Assembly (NCBI GenBank): GCA_050300015.1
Contig: JBNKWZ010000016.1
Span: 62,001-126,000, forward strand
Length of the DNA stretch: 64,000 bases
Reading direction: 5' to 3'
Source: CAYZQH01 sp050300015
GTDB lineage: Bacteria > Pseudomonadota > Gammaproteobacteria > Pseudomonadales > Cellvibrionaceae
This document shows, piece by piece, positions 39,322-48,754 of the stretch. The notes beneath the pieces were generated by a model. It saw only the letters and a program-made list of their open reading frames with translations, had not been told where the DNA came from and made no database searches. Position numbers and translations under genes: made by a program. Numbering within the stretch: the stretch's first letter is position 1; every line of letters begins with the position of its first letter.

Positions 39322-41847
39322 ATGAATTTTATTAACGGTAAACCCGTTCATTGTCATACAACACTTTCGCTTTTGCTGGCATCGATGCTTATTGTTGGTT
39401 GTTCCAGTGGCAGTGGCCAGCAGGGGCGAACCAACCCCGCACCCGATGTTCAATCGGGCGATGTGTTACAAGTCATCTATAACGGTCCCAGTGCTTCCAC
39501 GGAAGACGTTTTAAACTTCAAGCAAAGCCTTTGGGACAACGTGGCCATGGATACTCGGTGTGGCGCGTGCCACGTGGAGGGCGAACAGAGCCCGCAATTT
39601 GCACGCAGTGACAATATTAACGACGCCTATACGGCAGCGAACACCCTGGTGAATTTGCAAGACCCTGCCAGTTCTCGTTTTGTGGAGAAGGTGGCCACCG
39701 GTCACGGTTGTTGGACCACCAACTTGGAAGTTTGTGAAGAAAAATTCATTGAATGGATTTCCAACTGGGCTTCCCAGTCAGGTGTAGAGCTTACTGAAAC
39801 CGCTTTACGTGAACCCGATATTCAAGAGGTGAGCGCCAGTCTGACGTATAGCGATACGCCCGATGCGTTTGCGCAGCATGTGTACCCGCTGCTGACAGAT
39901 TATTGTGCGGATTGCCATCGTGGCGACGCGCCCCAAGCCCCTGTTCAGCCTTATTTTGCCAGTACCGACGTGGCTCGTGCTTATGTGGCGGCGCAAACCA
40001 AAATGTTGTTTAACGTTACGGAAAACCCCAATGGGTCTTACATCATTGATGCTTCGCGCTCGCGCTTGGTGGTGCGACTGCGCGATGAGGCTCACAACTG
40101 CTGGGACAATAACTGTGTTACCGCCGCCAATGCGATGGAATCCGCCTTGGAGGATTTTGCCGCAACACTGACCTTCAGTGGCGTGGACGACAGTTTGGTG
40201 GTGAGTAAAGCGATGCGCATCGGCGATGGCACGGCCATCAGTCAAGGGGGGCGTGTGGAGACCAATGCTATTGCCATTTACCCTTTTAAAGCCGGTAAGG
40301 GTAGTATCGCCACCGACTACGCCTTTGACCGGTTTCCACCAGGTGCCGATTTAACGTTATCGGGCGACGTGAGCTGGGTGAGTAACTGGGGCATCCGCTT
40401 GGATGGCGGTCGCGCGCAATCTCCGGTGTCGCTCAGTGAAAAAATGCACCGCTATATTACCCAAACGGGTGAATACAGCATTGAAGCTTGGGTGGTGCCG
40501 GCCAATGTGACCCAAGACGGGCCCGCTCGAATTGTGAGTTATTCCGGTAGTAATGCTGAGCGTAACTTCACATTGGGGCAAACGCTGTATAACTACAACT
40601 TTTTTAACCGTGCCAGTACCACGGATGCCAATGGAGCCCCCACGTTAAATACCCCCGATGCAGAGGAGGTTTTGCAAGCCACCTTGCAGCACGTGGTGGC
40701 GAGCTACCACCCACTGGAGGGGCGTAAGCTTTACGTCAACGGAGAAGATGTGGGCATGGAAGATGATACCCCCGTGGGTAATTTTAATGATTGGGATGAG
40801 ACCTTTGCATTCGTGCTGGGTAACGAAACCTCGGGAGAATACCCTTGGCGTGGAACCATTCGGTTTCTGGCCATTCACAATCGTGCGCTCACTCAAGAGC
40901 AGGCGGCTACCAACTACGATGTGGGCGTGGGCCAAAAAATCTTACTGGCGTTTTCGGTAGCCGAGCACATTCCGTCCATGAGCGATGCCTACGTGGTGTT
41001 TCAAGTTGAGCAGTTTGATGACTACAGTTACCTGTTTAACGAACCCTACTTTTTCAGTTTCAGTGAAATACCCTCGAGCGATGTGGTCATCGAGGGTATG
41101 CGCATTGGTGTGAATGGTCGCGAGGCAAACGTGGGCCAAGCCTACGCCAACCTGAATATCACCATCAATAGCAACAATTTTGATGCCGCGGGCGTTCCGC
41201 TCTCCACCTTGGGTACGGTAATTCCCTCTGAGAAGGGGGCCGGGCAAGACCAGTTCTTTTTGACCTTTGACCGTATTGGTAGCGACAGTTATACGCGTGT
41301 TGCGCCCACAGTACCTCCGGCTGCCGAACCACAAGACTTGCCGGCACAGCCTGAAATCGGCATTCGCAAATTTACCGAAATCAATGCCGCGCTCGCAGCC
41401 ATGACAGGCATCCCCGTTACCGAAAGTGGCGTGGCCGCCACCTATGAAGCCGTACAGCAACAAATGCCTTCAACGGAAGATGTCACTGGTTTTTTGGTTG
41501 CGCACCAAATGGGCATCACTCAGCTGTCGGTGAAGTATTGCAATACTCTCGCCAGTGATGATGCGCGCATGGCGGCGTTTTTCCCAAATTTTTCTGGCAG
41601 TTTTGATACCTTGGGACGCATGGCGATCATCGATCCACTCATGACTGCCATGCTCTCACACGCCATACCCAACGAGGGGCAATTGTCCAATCAGCCATTG
41701 GTGGCTGATACCGAGACGCACCTCAATAACCTGATCGATACCATGACGGCCAGCTGTGGCAGTAATTGCTCCACCACCGTCACTCGTAACACCGTTACTG
41801 CTGTGTGCGCCGCCGCTATGGGCAGTGCCGTGATGCTTATTCAATAG
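39322..41847 (+). CDS. LamG-domain lipoprotein with two haem-c sites
   Basis: The 841-residue protein has a lipoprotein signal (SMLIVGC, Cys near residue 27), two haem sites near the N-terminus (CGACH near residue 80, CADCH near 195), then a LamG/concanavalin-A-like domain (about 310-540, with LSEKMHRYITQTGEYSIEAWV, LYVNGEDVG and IRFLAIHNRALTQEQ) and a C-terminal region with more Cys pairs. LamG domains bind carbohydrates or proteins. It starts two bases after the preceding stop, so the unit is translationally tight. A cell-surface cytochrome binding a solid or polymer is the inference. Confidence 0.8.
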   Translation: MNFINGKPVHCHTTLSLLLASMLIVGCSSGSGQQGRTNPAPDVQSGDVLQVIYNGPSASTEDVLNFKQSLWDNVAMDTRCGACHVEGEQSPQFARSDNINDAYTAANTLVNLQDPASSRFVEKVATGHGCWTTNLEVCEEKFIEWISNWASQSGVELTETALREPDIQEVSASLTYSDTPDAFAQHVYPLLTDYCADCHRGDAPQAPVQPYFASTDVARAYVAAQTKMLFNVTENPNGSYIIDASRSRLVVRLRDEAHNCWDNNCVTAANAMESALEDFAATLTFSGVDDSLVVSKAMRIGDGTAISQGGRVETNAIAIYPFKAGKGSIATDYAFDRFPPGADLTLSGDVSWVSNWGIRLDGGRAQSPVSLSEKMHRYITQTGEYSIEAWVVPANVTQDGPARIVSYSGSNAERNFTLGQTLYNYNFFNRASTTDANGAPTLNTPDAEEVLQATLQHVVASYHPLEGRKLYVNGEDVGMEDDTPVGNFNDWDETFAFVLGNETSGEYPWRGTIRFLAIHNRALTQEQAATNYDVGVGQKILLAFSVAEHIPSMSDAYVVFQVEQFDDYSYLFNEPYFFSFSEIPSSDVVIEGMRIGVNGREANVGQAYANLNITINSNNFDAAGVPLSTLGTVIPSEKGAGQDQFFLTFDRIGSDSYTRVAPTVPPAAEPQDLPAQPEIGIRKFTEINAALAAMTGIPVTESGVAATYEAVQQQMPSTEDVTGFLVAHQMGITQLSVKYCNTLASDDARMAAFFPNFSGSFDTLGRMAIIDPLMTAMLSHAIPNEGQLSNQPLVADTETHLNNLIDTMTASCGSNCSTTVTRNTVTAVCAAAMGSAVMLIQ

Positions 41848-41856
41848 AGGTGAACC

Positions 41857-43434
41857 ATGGCCAGAAGACGTCATTTTGGACTGAACGAACCGCTCGCACA
41901 CAGCGACCATGCACGCCCCAAAACCCGCAGAGAATTTATCTCTCAAGGGTTTCAGGCGGGGTTGGCAAGCGTGATTGGCACCAGCTTTATTGGCCTCAAT
42001 GGTTTTAGTTCCAAAGCCTTCTCGCTGTCGCCATCGCTTGATACTGCGGTGGCCAACTGCGGTATTCGCTTTGATGGTGCGGGTAAGATTCCGTTTATTT
42101 GTTTTGATTTAGCGGGTGGTGCCAACATTGCGGGCAGCAACGTACTGGTGGGCGGGCGCGGTGGCCAATTGGACTTTTTAGACACTGGTGGGTATGCCAA
42201 GCAAGGGTTGCCCTCAGGTATGACGCCCAATGCGCCTAACCCCATGGCGCCGAACAACAATTTTATTAACACGGAGCTGGGCTTAGCGTTTCATAGCGAC
42301 AGCGGCTTTTTGCGAGGTATTCAAGAGCGCACCGCGCAAACCACGCGCGACTTGATTAACGGCGCCGTCATTGCCGCACGCTCTGAAAATGACACGGGAA
42401 ACAACCCCCACAACCCCATGTATGGTATCAATTTGTGTGGTGCACGAGGGTCTCTCTTGGCCTTGTGTGGGTCGCGCAGCAGTGAATCCGGTGGTAATTC
42501 CATGGCGCCGGCGATGCTGATCAACAACGAAGTGCGACCCACCAAAGTGGATAGACCCTCGGATGTCACGGGCCTTGTGGATGTGGGCGATTTGGTGGGC
42601 CTGTTGAGTGAAGATGAAGTGGTGGCGGTGATGGAATCCATGTACCGGCTCAGCAAGGCCAAAATGGAGCGCACGCCGACCACCTCTGCCATTCAACAAG
42701 CGGTACCCTGTAAATATTTAGAGAGTGCGGGCCTTGCCGAGCGCTATTCTGATCCAGCTGCCTTAGATCCGCTGGCCGACCCCGATATTGTGGGTCCGGC
42801 CGGGATTTTTACCAGTGCCGAAATGGACGATCGCGAATTCAGTAAAACCGCCTCGGTAATGAAGTTGGTGATTGAAGGCTACGCCGGGGCTGGCACCATT
42901 ACCATGGGTGGCTATGACTATCACACGGGAGACCGTGCCACTGGTGAAATGCGCGATTTACGGGCTGGGCGCTGCATGGGCGCTTGCCTGGAATATGCCG
43001 CTCGCAAAGGCCGCCCGCTGATGATGTACGTCTACAGTGACGGTTCTGTGTTCAGCAACGGCATGATCGACAACTCCATTGAAGGGCGCGGCAAAGGGGT
43101 TTGGACGGGCGATAACCAACAAACTGCTGCGTCGTTCTTTTTGGTCTACAACCCCGGTGCGCGTCCGCAGCTGTTTGTGGGCGATGCCGCGGGTGACCAG
43201 CCGGAATACCACCAACAGCTCGGCTATATGCGCCCCAGTGGGGATGTGGAAACCTCATCGAGTCCTGCAGCGAACAATGTTAATCAGTTGGTACAAACGG
43301 TGATGCTCAACTACATGGCATTGCATGGTGAACAGGGGCAATTTGCGCAACTGTTCACGGACAAGGGTTTGAGTCATGGTCTAGGCGGCGCAGCTTCCAT
43401 TGATCGGCTCACGGCTTTTGCGCCCATTGTGTAA
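41857..43434 (+). CDS. DUF1501-like protein with Tat-type signal
   Basis: The 525-residue protein has a twin-arginine-like N-terminus (KTRREFISQGFQAG, residues 27-40) followed by a hydrophobic stretch, so export by Tat is likely. The rest resembles DUF1501 proteins, with IPFICFDLAGGANIAG, NPHNPMYGINLCGARG and GGYDYHTGD, which are related to the arylsulphatase/alkaline-phosphatase fold. Such genes often stand next to cytochrome genes of the DUF1592 group, as here. It ends the three-gene unit; ATG follows the LamG gene by nine bases with a GAGG upstream. The catalytic residues were not checked. Confidence 0.78.
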   Translation: MARRRHFGLNEPLAHSDHARPKTRREFISQGFQAGLASVIGTSFIGLNGFSSKAFSLSPSLDTAVANCGIRFDGAGKIPFICFDLAGGANIAGSNVLVGGRGGQLDFLDTGGYAKQGLPSGMTPNAPNPMAPNNNFINTELGLAFHSDSGFLRGIQERTAQTTRDLINGAVIAARSENDTGNNPHNPMYGINLCGARGSLLALCGSRSSESGGNSMAPAMLINNEVRPTKVDRPSDVTGLVDVGDLVGLLSEDEVVAVMESMYRLSKAKMERTPTTSAIQQAVPCKYLESAGLAERYSDPAALDPLADPDIVGPAGIFTSAEMDDREFSKTASVMKLVIEGYAGAGTITMGGYDYHTGDRATGEMRDLRAGRCMGACLEYAARKGRPLMMYVYSDGSVFSNGMIDNSIEGRGKGVWTGDNQQTAASFFLVYNPGARPQLFVGDAAGDQPEYHQQLGYMRPSGDVETSSSPAANNVNQLVQTVMLNYMALHGEQGQFAQLFTDKGLSHGLGGAASIDRLTAFAPIV

Positions 43435-43680
43435 CGCGTCTGAACGTTGATGCGGGGGCCGCTGGTCGGCTGCCTCTGCCACTAGGGGTTTGACAGCTAA
43501 TGCCTCAGGCGTTTTTGGTGCCAAAACCCCGTTAATTCAACGGTTTACGGTTAAATAGCAAACAGATTTTGCTGCTAAATGTGTGAGTGGTCACTTATTT
43601 TGATTGAAAGTTGGCCGTTTTGAGGTGGCTTGGTCTAATCTTGAATAAGTTAATATTTAACCGTGATCGTCGCTAAAAAT

Positions 43681-43694
43681 AGGTTAATTAACCT
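43681..43694. promoter_or_regulatory. 14-base perfect palindrome AGGTTAATTAACCT
   Basis: AGGTTAATTAACCT reads the same on both strands, about 135 bases before the regulator start codon. Candidate operator; factor unknown. Confidence 0.4.
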
Positions 43695-43759
43695 GTAAAT
43701 TGCAATAAGAAGCGCAGTTTTTAGACTTTTTTGTGACATCAGGCATGAAATTGTGGCGC

Positions 43760-43781
43760 GATAATCAACATGTTAGTTATC
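43760..43781. promoter_or_regulatory. Imperfect 22-base palindrome, likely MarR-type operator
   Basis: The arms GATAATCAACA and TGTTAGTTATC are complementary in nine of eleven positions, centred on ACATGT. It ends 46 bases before the start codon of the MarR-type gene, the usual place for an autoregulatory MarR operator. Confidence 0.5.
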
Positions 43782-43827
43782 ATTAGCCAACACATTGACT
43801 TTTAACGTGATAGATAAAGAAGTGATT

Positions 43828-44241
43828 ATGGAGACTTTGCCTGTATTACTGCAAAAGGCGCGAGAAGCTTCGGTAGCGGACATGCGCGATACCTTGGCTG
43901 GTTTTGGCTTAACCGAACAGCAATGGCGTGTGATTCGCGCGGCCTATGAGCACGGCGATTTAAATGCACAAGAGTTGGCTGAAAAAAGCGCGATTCTAGG
44001 CCCCAGTTTGTCCCGAATACTCAATCGTCTAGAAAGTGATGGGGTGCTGGTACGGAAGGCCTCAGAGGGAGATTTACGCGAGTTAACCATTAAGCTCAGT
44101 ACGGCAGGCAAGCGACTTCACAACCGCGTGCAACCGCAGTTGGCAAAAAAATACGGTGCGTTTGCCGATAAAATTGGCCCTCGAAAGCTCAAACAGTTGT
44201 CCGAGCTGCTGGAATTTGTCTCCTCTCTAAACAATACCTAA
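43828..44241 (+). CDS. MarR family regulator, HpaR type
   Basis: The 137-residue protein has a MarR winged helix (about residues 20-110) with EQQWRVIRAAYEHGDLNAQELAEKSAILGPSLSRILNRLESDGVLVRK, which matches the HpaR subgroup known from homoprotocatechuate degradation. No such catabolic genes are nearby, so the regulon is unknown. The ATG at 43828 is preferred over an upstream TTG because AAGAAG precedes it. A palindrome 46 bases upstream suggests autoregulation. The hybrid kinase gene follows on the same strand after about 175 bases. Confidence 0.9.
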   Translation: METLPVLLQKAREASVADMRDTLAGFGLTEQQWRVIRAAYEHGDLNAQELAEKSAILGPSLSRILNRLESDGVLVRKASEGDLRELTIKLSTAGKRLHNRVQPQLAKKYGAFADKIGPRKLKQLSELLEFVSSLNNT

Positions 44242-44416
44242 AGGGCCTTCGGCATACCGTGCACGGTATGCCATCCCTTTTGTCGAATATCCCTCTCGTT
44301 CTGGATGACGCCTCATCGGCGGATTCTCTTACTTTCCCTTGACCTATTCTGGTTGTCAAATCTGTGCGAATGCCCGACTTGATCCTATACTTGACCATAA
44401 AGGATTAAAAGTCACG

Positions 44417-47400
44417 ATGCCAGACCGCGCCAAACCAGCAATATTCCGAGTCCTAAGAACCTGCCTGTGGGGTGTGTGGGCCGTGGTGTTGTCACTTTTT
44501 GCCATGCAAGTCGTGGCAGAATTGCCACAAAATTTACGATTCAAGCACATTGAACTGGTGGACAAGGTAGGTCAGCCGATCAGCATTGGCGCGCTTACCG
44601 ATATTTTGCAAGATCATCAAGGGTACCTCTGGGTTAGCGGAGAAAACGGCCTGGCGCGCTTCAATGGGCTGTATTTCGATATTTTCCGCCATCTACCCAG
44701 CGATCCTCATTCACTTTCCAACAGTTATGTGAGCGATTTACTCATAGACAGGGAGGGCGCCCTCTGGGTCGCCTCCGTGAATGGTCTTAATCGGTACGAC
44801 CCCGCACGCAATGCCTTTACCCGTTTTAACAATCGCTTCTTGAGCGATGATGATGACGTCACGGGGCACATCACTGATCCGTTGTTGGAATCAATGGCGC
44901 TCGATGCTAACGATGCGCTTTGGTTGGGGTTTGATGAAGGCGTGGTTCAATTCAATGCCAAGCGCGATCGTTTTTTGCGCATACCCGCGTTGACCGGTCT
45001 GCATGCAAAAAGCTTGGTATTTGATCAGCGCGAAAACCTGTGGATAGGGACCTTGGACAATGGTCTTTACCGCTACCACGTTCCCTCTGAGACGTTAACA
45101 CACTGGGTACACGACACGCAGAGCAATGAGGGTTTGGTCGACAATTACATCACGGCACTTCACGAGGGGCCAGATGGCGCCATTTGGGTAGGCACTATGT
45201 CGGAAGGGCTCAACCGTATTGCGCCTGATGGCACCTTTAGTCGCTTTCAAAGCCAGCAGGGGCAACCCCATAGCTTGCCCGCGGGGGCGATTTGGAATAT
45301 CAGCTTTACACGCAAAGGTGAAATGTGGCTTGCGTTAAACCCCGGCGGCATCGCCGTCTATCGTCCCAAAACACAAGATTTTCAAGTCATTGAGCATTTA
45401 CCTTTTAGCTCCACCAGTATTAGTTCGAACAAAGTGCTGACCATCCATGAGGATCGAGTGGGCGATATTTGGATAGGCTCATTTTCTGGAACAGTCGATG
45501 TCTTTAATCGTGCCAGTTCGCCATTTATCAATTTTAAAGCAGACGCAGGTGACGAAAGTTTGTCGGACGGCGCCATTTTGGCTTTCTGTGAAGATTCCCA
45601 ATCGCGTATTTGGGTGGGCACAGAGTCGGGATTAAATGAATTTCACCCCGAAACGCAGACTTTCACTCAGTACCGAGCGAAACCGGGGCAAAAGGGCGCT
45701 CTTCAAGCAGATTCTGTTTTGGCCATTACCGAACACGTGGACGGGTCGCTCTGGGTGGGGACTTGGTCTGGCGGCGCCTACCGATTTGATAAGACCCGTG
45801 GTGTGTTTAAGGCCTATACTGCGCGGCCCAATAACCCCCGCCAGTTGGGCGACAATTACATTTGGTCGCTGTTGTCAGATAGCCAAGGGCGTTTATGGTT
45901 GGGTACGGAAACCTCGGGGCTTGCGTTGTATCGACCCAAGACCGATGACTTCCAACGTTTTCACCCTGAGGACAATCAACCCAACGCGCTGTCTGGGCGA
46001 AATGTACGCGCTTTATTGGAAGATCATCAAGGGCACCTTTGGGTTGGCACTATCAACGGTTTAAATCGGATGGACAGCTTTGATGGCGAGCGTGCCTCTT
46101 TTAGTCAATATTTTCACGATCCGTCAAACCCTAACAGCTTGAGTAGCAATCGTGTGATTGCATTGTTCCAGGATTCCAATAACCATCTCTGGGTGGGAAC
46201 CTTCGATGGTGGGTTAAATCGGCTGAATATCGAAACCGGGGAGATCCTGCGCATGGGTCTTGCCGAAGGATTACCGTCGAACAATATTGGTGGAATGGTC
46301 GAGGACAATCAGCATCAACTCTGGGTAACCACGGCCAATGGTGTGGCGGTGATCGACCTTAAAACACTGGTGATTAAACCCTATTATGCAAAAGATGGAT
46401 TGGTGTCGAACCACTTTAATCGCTACGCCGTATTGAAAAAAAAAAAGACAGGTCAACTTTTTTTAGGCTCGAGCGAAGGGTTTAGTATTACCCAAGCCAA
46501 CCGCGCGTTTGAACCTAGTCCACCAGCACCGGTGGTATTGTCGGAGCTGCGTGTCTTCAATGAACCTGTATTGGCCGGTGATAAGACGGGGCTGTTAACA
46601 GCGAGCATCAGTGAGACCGATTCGATCCGGTTATCTCATAAGCATGCCATGTTTGCCTTTACATTTTTCGCGCTGAGCTATCGGTCCAGTCACCAAAATA
46701 CCTATGCCTATAAACTTGAAGGTTTCGATAAAGACTGGAACTACATTGATAACAAAAACACCGCAACTTTTACCAATATTGACCCGGGTGAATACATTTT
46801 TAAAGTACGTGCTGCCAACAGCGATGGTGTTTGGAACGAGGACGGCGTATCGCTCGCGATTATTGTTGAGTCACCCCCCTGGGCCACACCTTGGGCTTAT
46901 ACACTATATATCTTGTTAGTGATCGGGGTGGTCGCGTTTGTCATTCAAGACCAACGTAAACGCATTGCCTTACGCCATCAGCAAAAAGTCAACGATCAAT
47001 TGGTTAAACTGGACCGAATTAAAGATGCCTTTTTGGCCAATACCTCACATGAGTTGCGCACACCGTTGAATGGCATTATTGGCTTGGCGGAGTCTATTTT
47101 AGATGGCGCCATGGGGGAAGTAAGCGATTCGGTTAAACACAGTTTAAAAGTCATCGTTATCAGTGGTCGTCGGTTGTCCAAATTGATTAACGATATATTG
47201 GATCACGCAAAACTCAACGAACAAAAATTGACGCTACGCTTGTCGTCGATTGACTTACATTTGATAACGTCCGTGGTGCTTGATCTGAGTGGGCCGTTGG
47301 CCAATAAAAAAGCCATATGCTTGGTCAACAAAGTGCCAGTGGAAGCCAGAGTGTTGGCGGATGAAAACCGCCTCCAGCAGATGTTGCACAATTTGGTTGG

Positions 47401-48754
47401 GAATGCCATTAAGTTCACAGTCCGTGGTGAGGTGACCGTTACGGCGAATCGAGAAGGGCATTTTTGGGCCATTTCAGTACGTGATACGGGAGTGGGCATC
47501 GGTGCAGATGATATAGAGCGAGTGTTCTCCGCCTTTACTCAAGTGGATCATCTGGAAACTCGCGAACAAGGTGGGACGGGGTTGGGCCTGGCAATCACCA
47601 AACAATTGGTGGAGTTGCATGGGGGGACCATTGATGTCCACTCCAACCTGGGCGAAGGTTCTGAATTTATCATTACCTTACCAGTGGCGGAAAAAACAAC
47701 CATTGCAGACGATGCGCTCAATCTGTTAAACGCCACAGCCGAGATCGCGCCCCCCTCTTTACGCGATAACGAAATCCATGACCTTGATGCGACAGCGTCT
47801 CAGCAAAAACGCAGTGGAGAGACGATTTTGGTGGTGGATGACGACAGTGTGAATCGATTTGTGATTAAAAGTATGTTGTCTCAACACAATTACAATGTAT
47901 TAGAAGCGGAGGATGGCCCAGCGGCCCTCAAGTTAATGGAATCTGGCGAAAAAATCGATCTGGTCATTCTCGATGTCATGATGCCAAAAATGTCGGGCTT
48001 TGAAGTATGCATGCGCATTCGCGTCAATTTTCCTATTGAGCGCTTGCCGGTTTTATTTTTAACCGCAAGAAGTGTTGGGGATGATTTGATTAGAGGGTTT
48101 GTGTCTGGTGGCAATAGTTATTTATTTAAACCGGTTGAAAAACACCAACTGTTGACGCGAATACTGCGGCATATTGCGGCTGCCAAAACCAACCAAAAAT
48201 TGGTTATGCAAGTTGAGCGGACCGAGACCAAGAACCGAGCGCAACTGCTGGGGTTGGACGTAATGGAAGCCATATTAAAAGCCATTAATCAACCCGGAGC
48301 GATTCGGGAAATCATGGCGGAGGTGTCTAAGCAAATGTTAACCGTCACTGGCGGGCAGGCTGCGACCCTTTGGCGGTTGGATGAAAACCGAAGCCGATAC
48401 CAACCTGTGGTACGGATTAACCACAGTGGGCAAGATACCAGTGAAGAGGCGCCTATCAAAGCCATTGAAGCTGATAGACTAAATGACCTAACACTTAAAC
48501 CCAACCAATTTGTGTTGCTCAACGCTAGCACCGTCGAGGGCGCGTTGGCCGAATGGTTGAAGGCGTACCCTGTTTTTAACAATACCTATTTTTTATTGGT
48601 TTATTATTCAGAGTGTCCGCTGGCCATCTATGCCATTGATCAAAATGCCGACAATGTGGCGGAAGAGCTTGAAGATACCTTAAATCGATTAAAATCACAC
48701 GTAGTGGCGGCCATTGTTAAAGCTCTGGGGGCAGGAGAACAAAGTGATGGTTAG
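44417..48754 (+). CDS. Membrane hybrid sensor kinase with Reg_prop propeller, Y_Y_Y and receiver
   Basis: The 1445-residue protein starts at the ATG at 44417, giving an N-terminal signal/membrane segment (about residues 10-30). Periplasmic Reg_prop blades (about 35-690), each with a LWVGTxxG-type strand, form the two-propeller sensor of HTCS kinases; a Y_Y_Y domain follows (about 690-820), then a membrane span (about 830-850). Inside are a coiled coil, the H-box TSHELRTPLNG, the HATPase motifs LVGNAIKF, RDTGVGIG and GGTGLGLAI, and a receiver with VVDDDSVNR, the phospho-Asp in VILDVMMPKMSG and lysine in FKPVEK. The last 200 residues are a GAF-like or unknown domain. There is no DNA-binding domain, so it differs from Bacteroides HTCS. 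The ligand is unknown. Confidence 0.9.
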   Translation: MPDRAKPAIFRVLRTCLWGVWAVVLSLFAMQVVAELPQNLRFKHIELVDKVGQPISIGALTDILQDHQGYLWVSGENGLARFNGLYFDIFRHLPSDPHSLSNSYVSDLLIDREGALWVASVNGLNRYDPARNAFTRFNNRFLSDDDDVTGHITDPLLESMALDANDALWLGFDEGVVQFNAKRDRFLRIPALTGLHAKSLVFDQRENLWIGTLDNGLYRYHVPSETLTHWVHDTQSNEGLVDNYITALHEGPDGAIWVGTMSEGLNRIAPDGTFSRFQSQQGQPHSLPAGAIWNISFTRKGEMWLALNPGGIAVYRPKTQDFQVIEHLPFSSTSISSNKVLTIHEDRVGDIWIGSFSGTVDVFNRASSPFINFKADAGDESLSDGAILAFCEDSQSRIWVGTESGLNEFHPETQTFTQYRAKPGQKGALQADSVLAITEHVDGSLWVGTWSGGAYRFDKTRGVFKAYTARPNNPRQLGDNYIWSLLSDSQGRLWLGTETSGLALYRPKTDDFQRFHPEDNQPNALSGRNVRALLEDHQGHLWVGTINGLNRMDSFDGERASFSQYFHDPSNPNSLSSNRVIALFQDSNNHLWVGTFDGGLNRLNIETGEILRMGLAEGLPSNNIGGMVEDNQHQLWVTTANGVAVIDLKTLVIKPYYAKDGLVSNHFNRYAVLKKKKTGQLFLGSSEGFSITQANRAFEPSPPAPVVLSELRVFNEPVLAGDKTGLLTASISETDSIRLSHKHAMFAFTFFALSYRSSHQNTYAYKLEGFDKDWNYIDNKNTATFTNIDPGEYIFKVRAANSDGVWNEDGVSLAIIVESPPWATPWAYTLYILLVIGVVAFVIQDQRKRIALRHQQKVNDQLVKLDRIKDAFLANTSHELRTPLNGIIGLAESILDGAMGEVSDSVKHSLKVIVISGRRLSKLINDILDHAKLNEQKLTLRLSSIDLHLITSVVLDLSGPLANKKAICLVNKVPVEARVLADENRLQQMLHNLVGNAIKFTVRGEVTVTANREGHFWAISVRDTGVGIGADDIERVFSAFTQVDHLETREQGGTGLGLAITKQLVELHGGTIDVHSNLGEGSEFIITLPVAEKTTIADDALNLLNATAEIAPPSLRDNEIHDLDATASQQKRSGETILVVDDDSVNRFVIKSMLSQHNYNVLEAEDGPAALKLMESGEKIDLVILDVMMPKMSGFEVCMRIRVNFPIERLPVLFLTARSVGDDLIRGFVSGGNSYLFKPVEKHQLLTRILRHIAAAKTNQKLVMQVERTETKNRAQLLGLDVMEAILKAINQPGAIREIMAEVSKQMLTVTGGQAATLWRLDENRSRYQPVVRINHSGQDTSEEAPIKAIEADRLNDLTLKPNQFVLLNASTVEGALAEWLKAYPVFNNTYFLLVYYSECPLAIYAIDQNADNVAEELEDTLNRLKSHVVAAIVKALGAGEQSDG

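Larger units (their letters stand above)
43435..43827. other. Intergenic region before the MarR-type gene
   Basis: About 390 bases without a gene. It contains a TTTTGG-TG-CCAAAA hairpin at 43513-43526, a 14-base perfect palindrome at 43681 and a 22-base imperfect palindrome at 43760. No terminator with a T-run follows the DUF1501-like gene. Confidence 0.5.
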
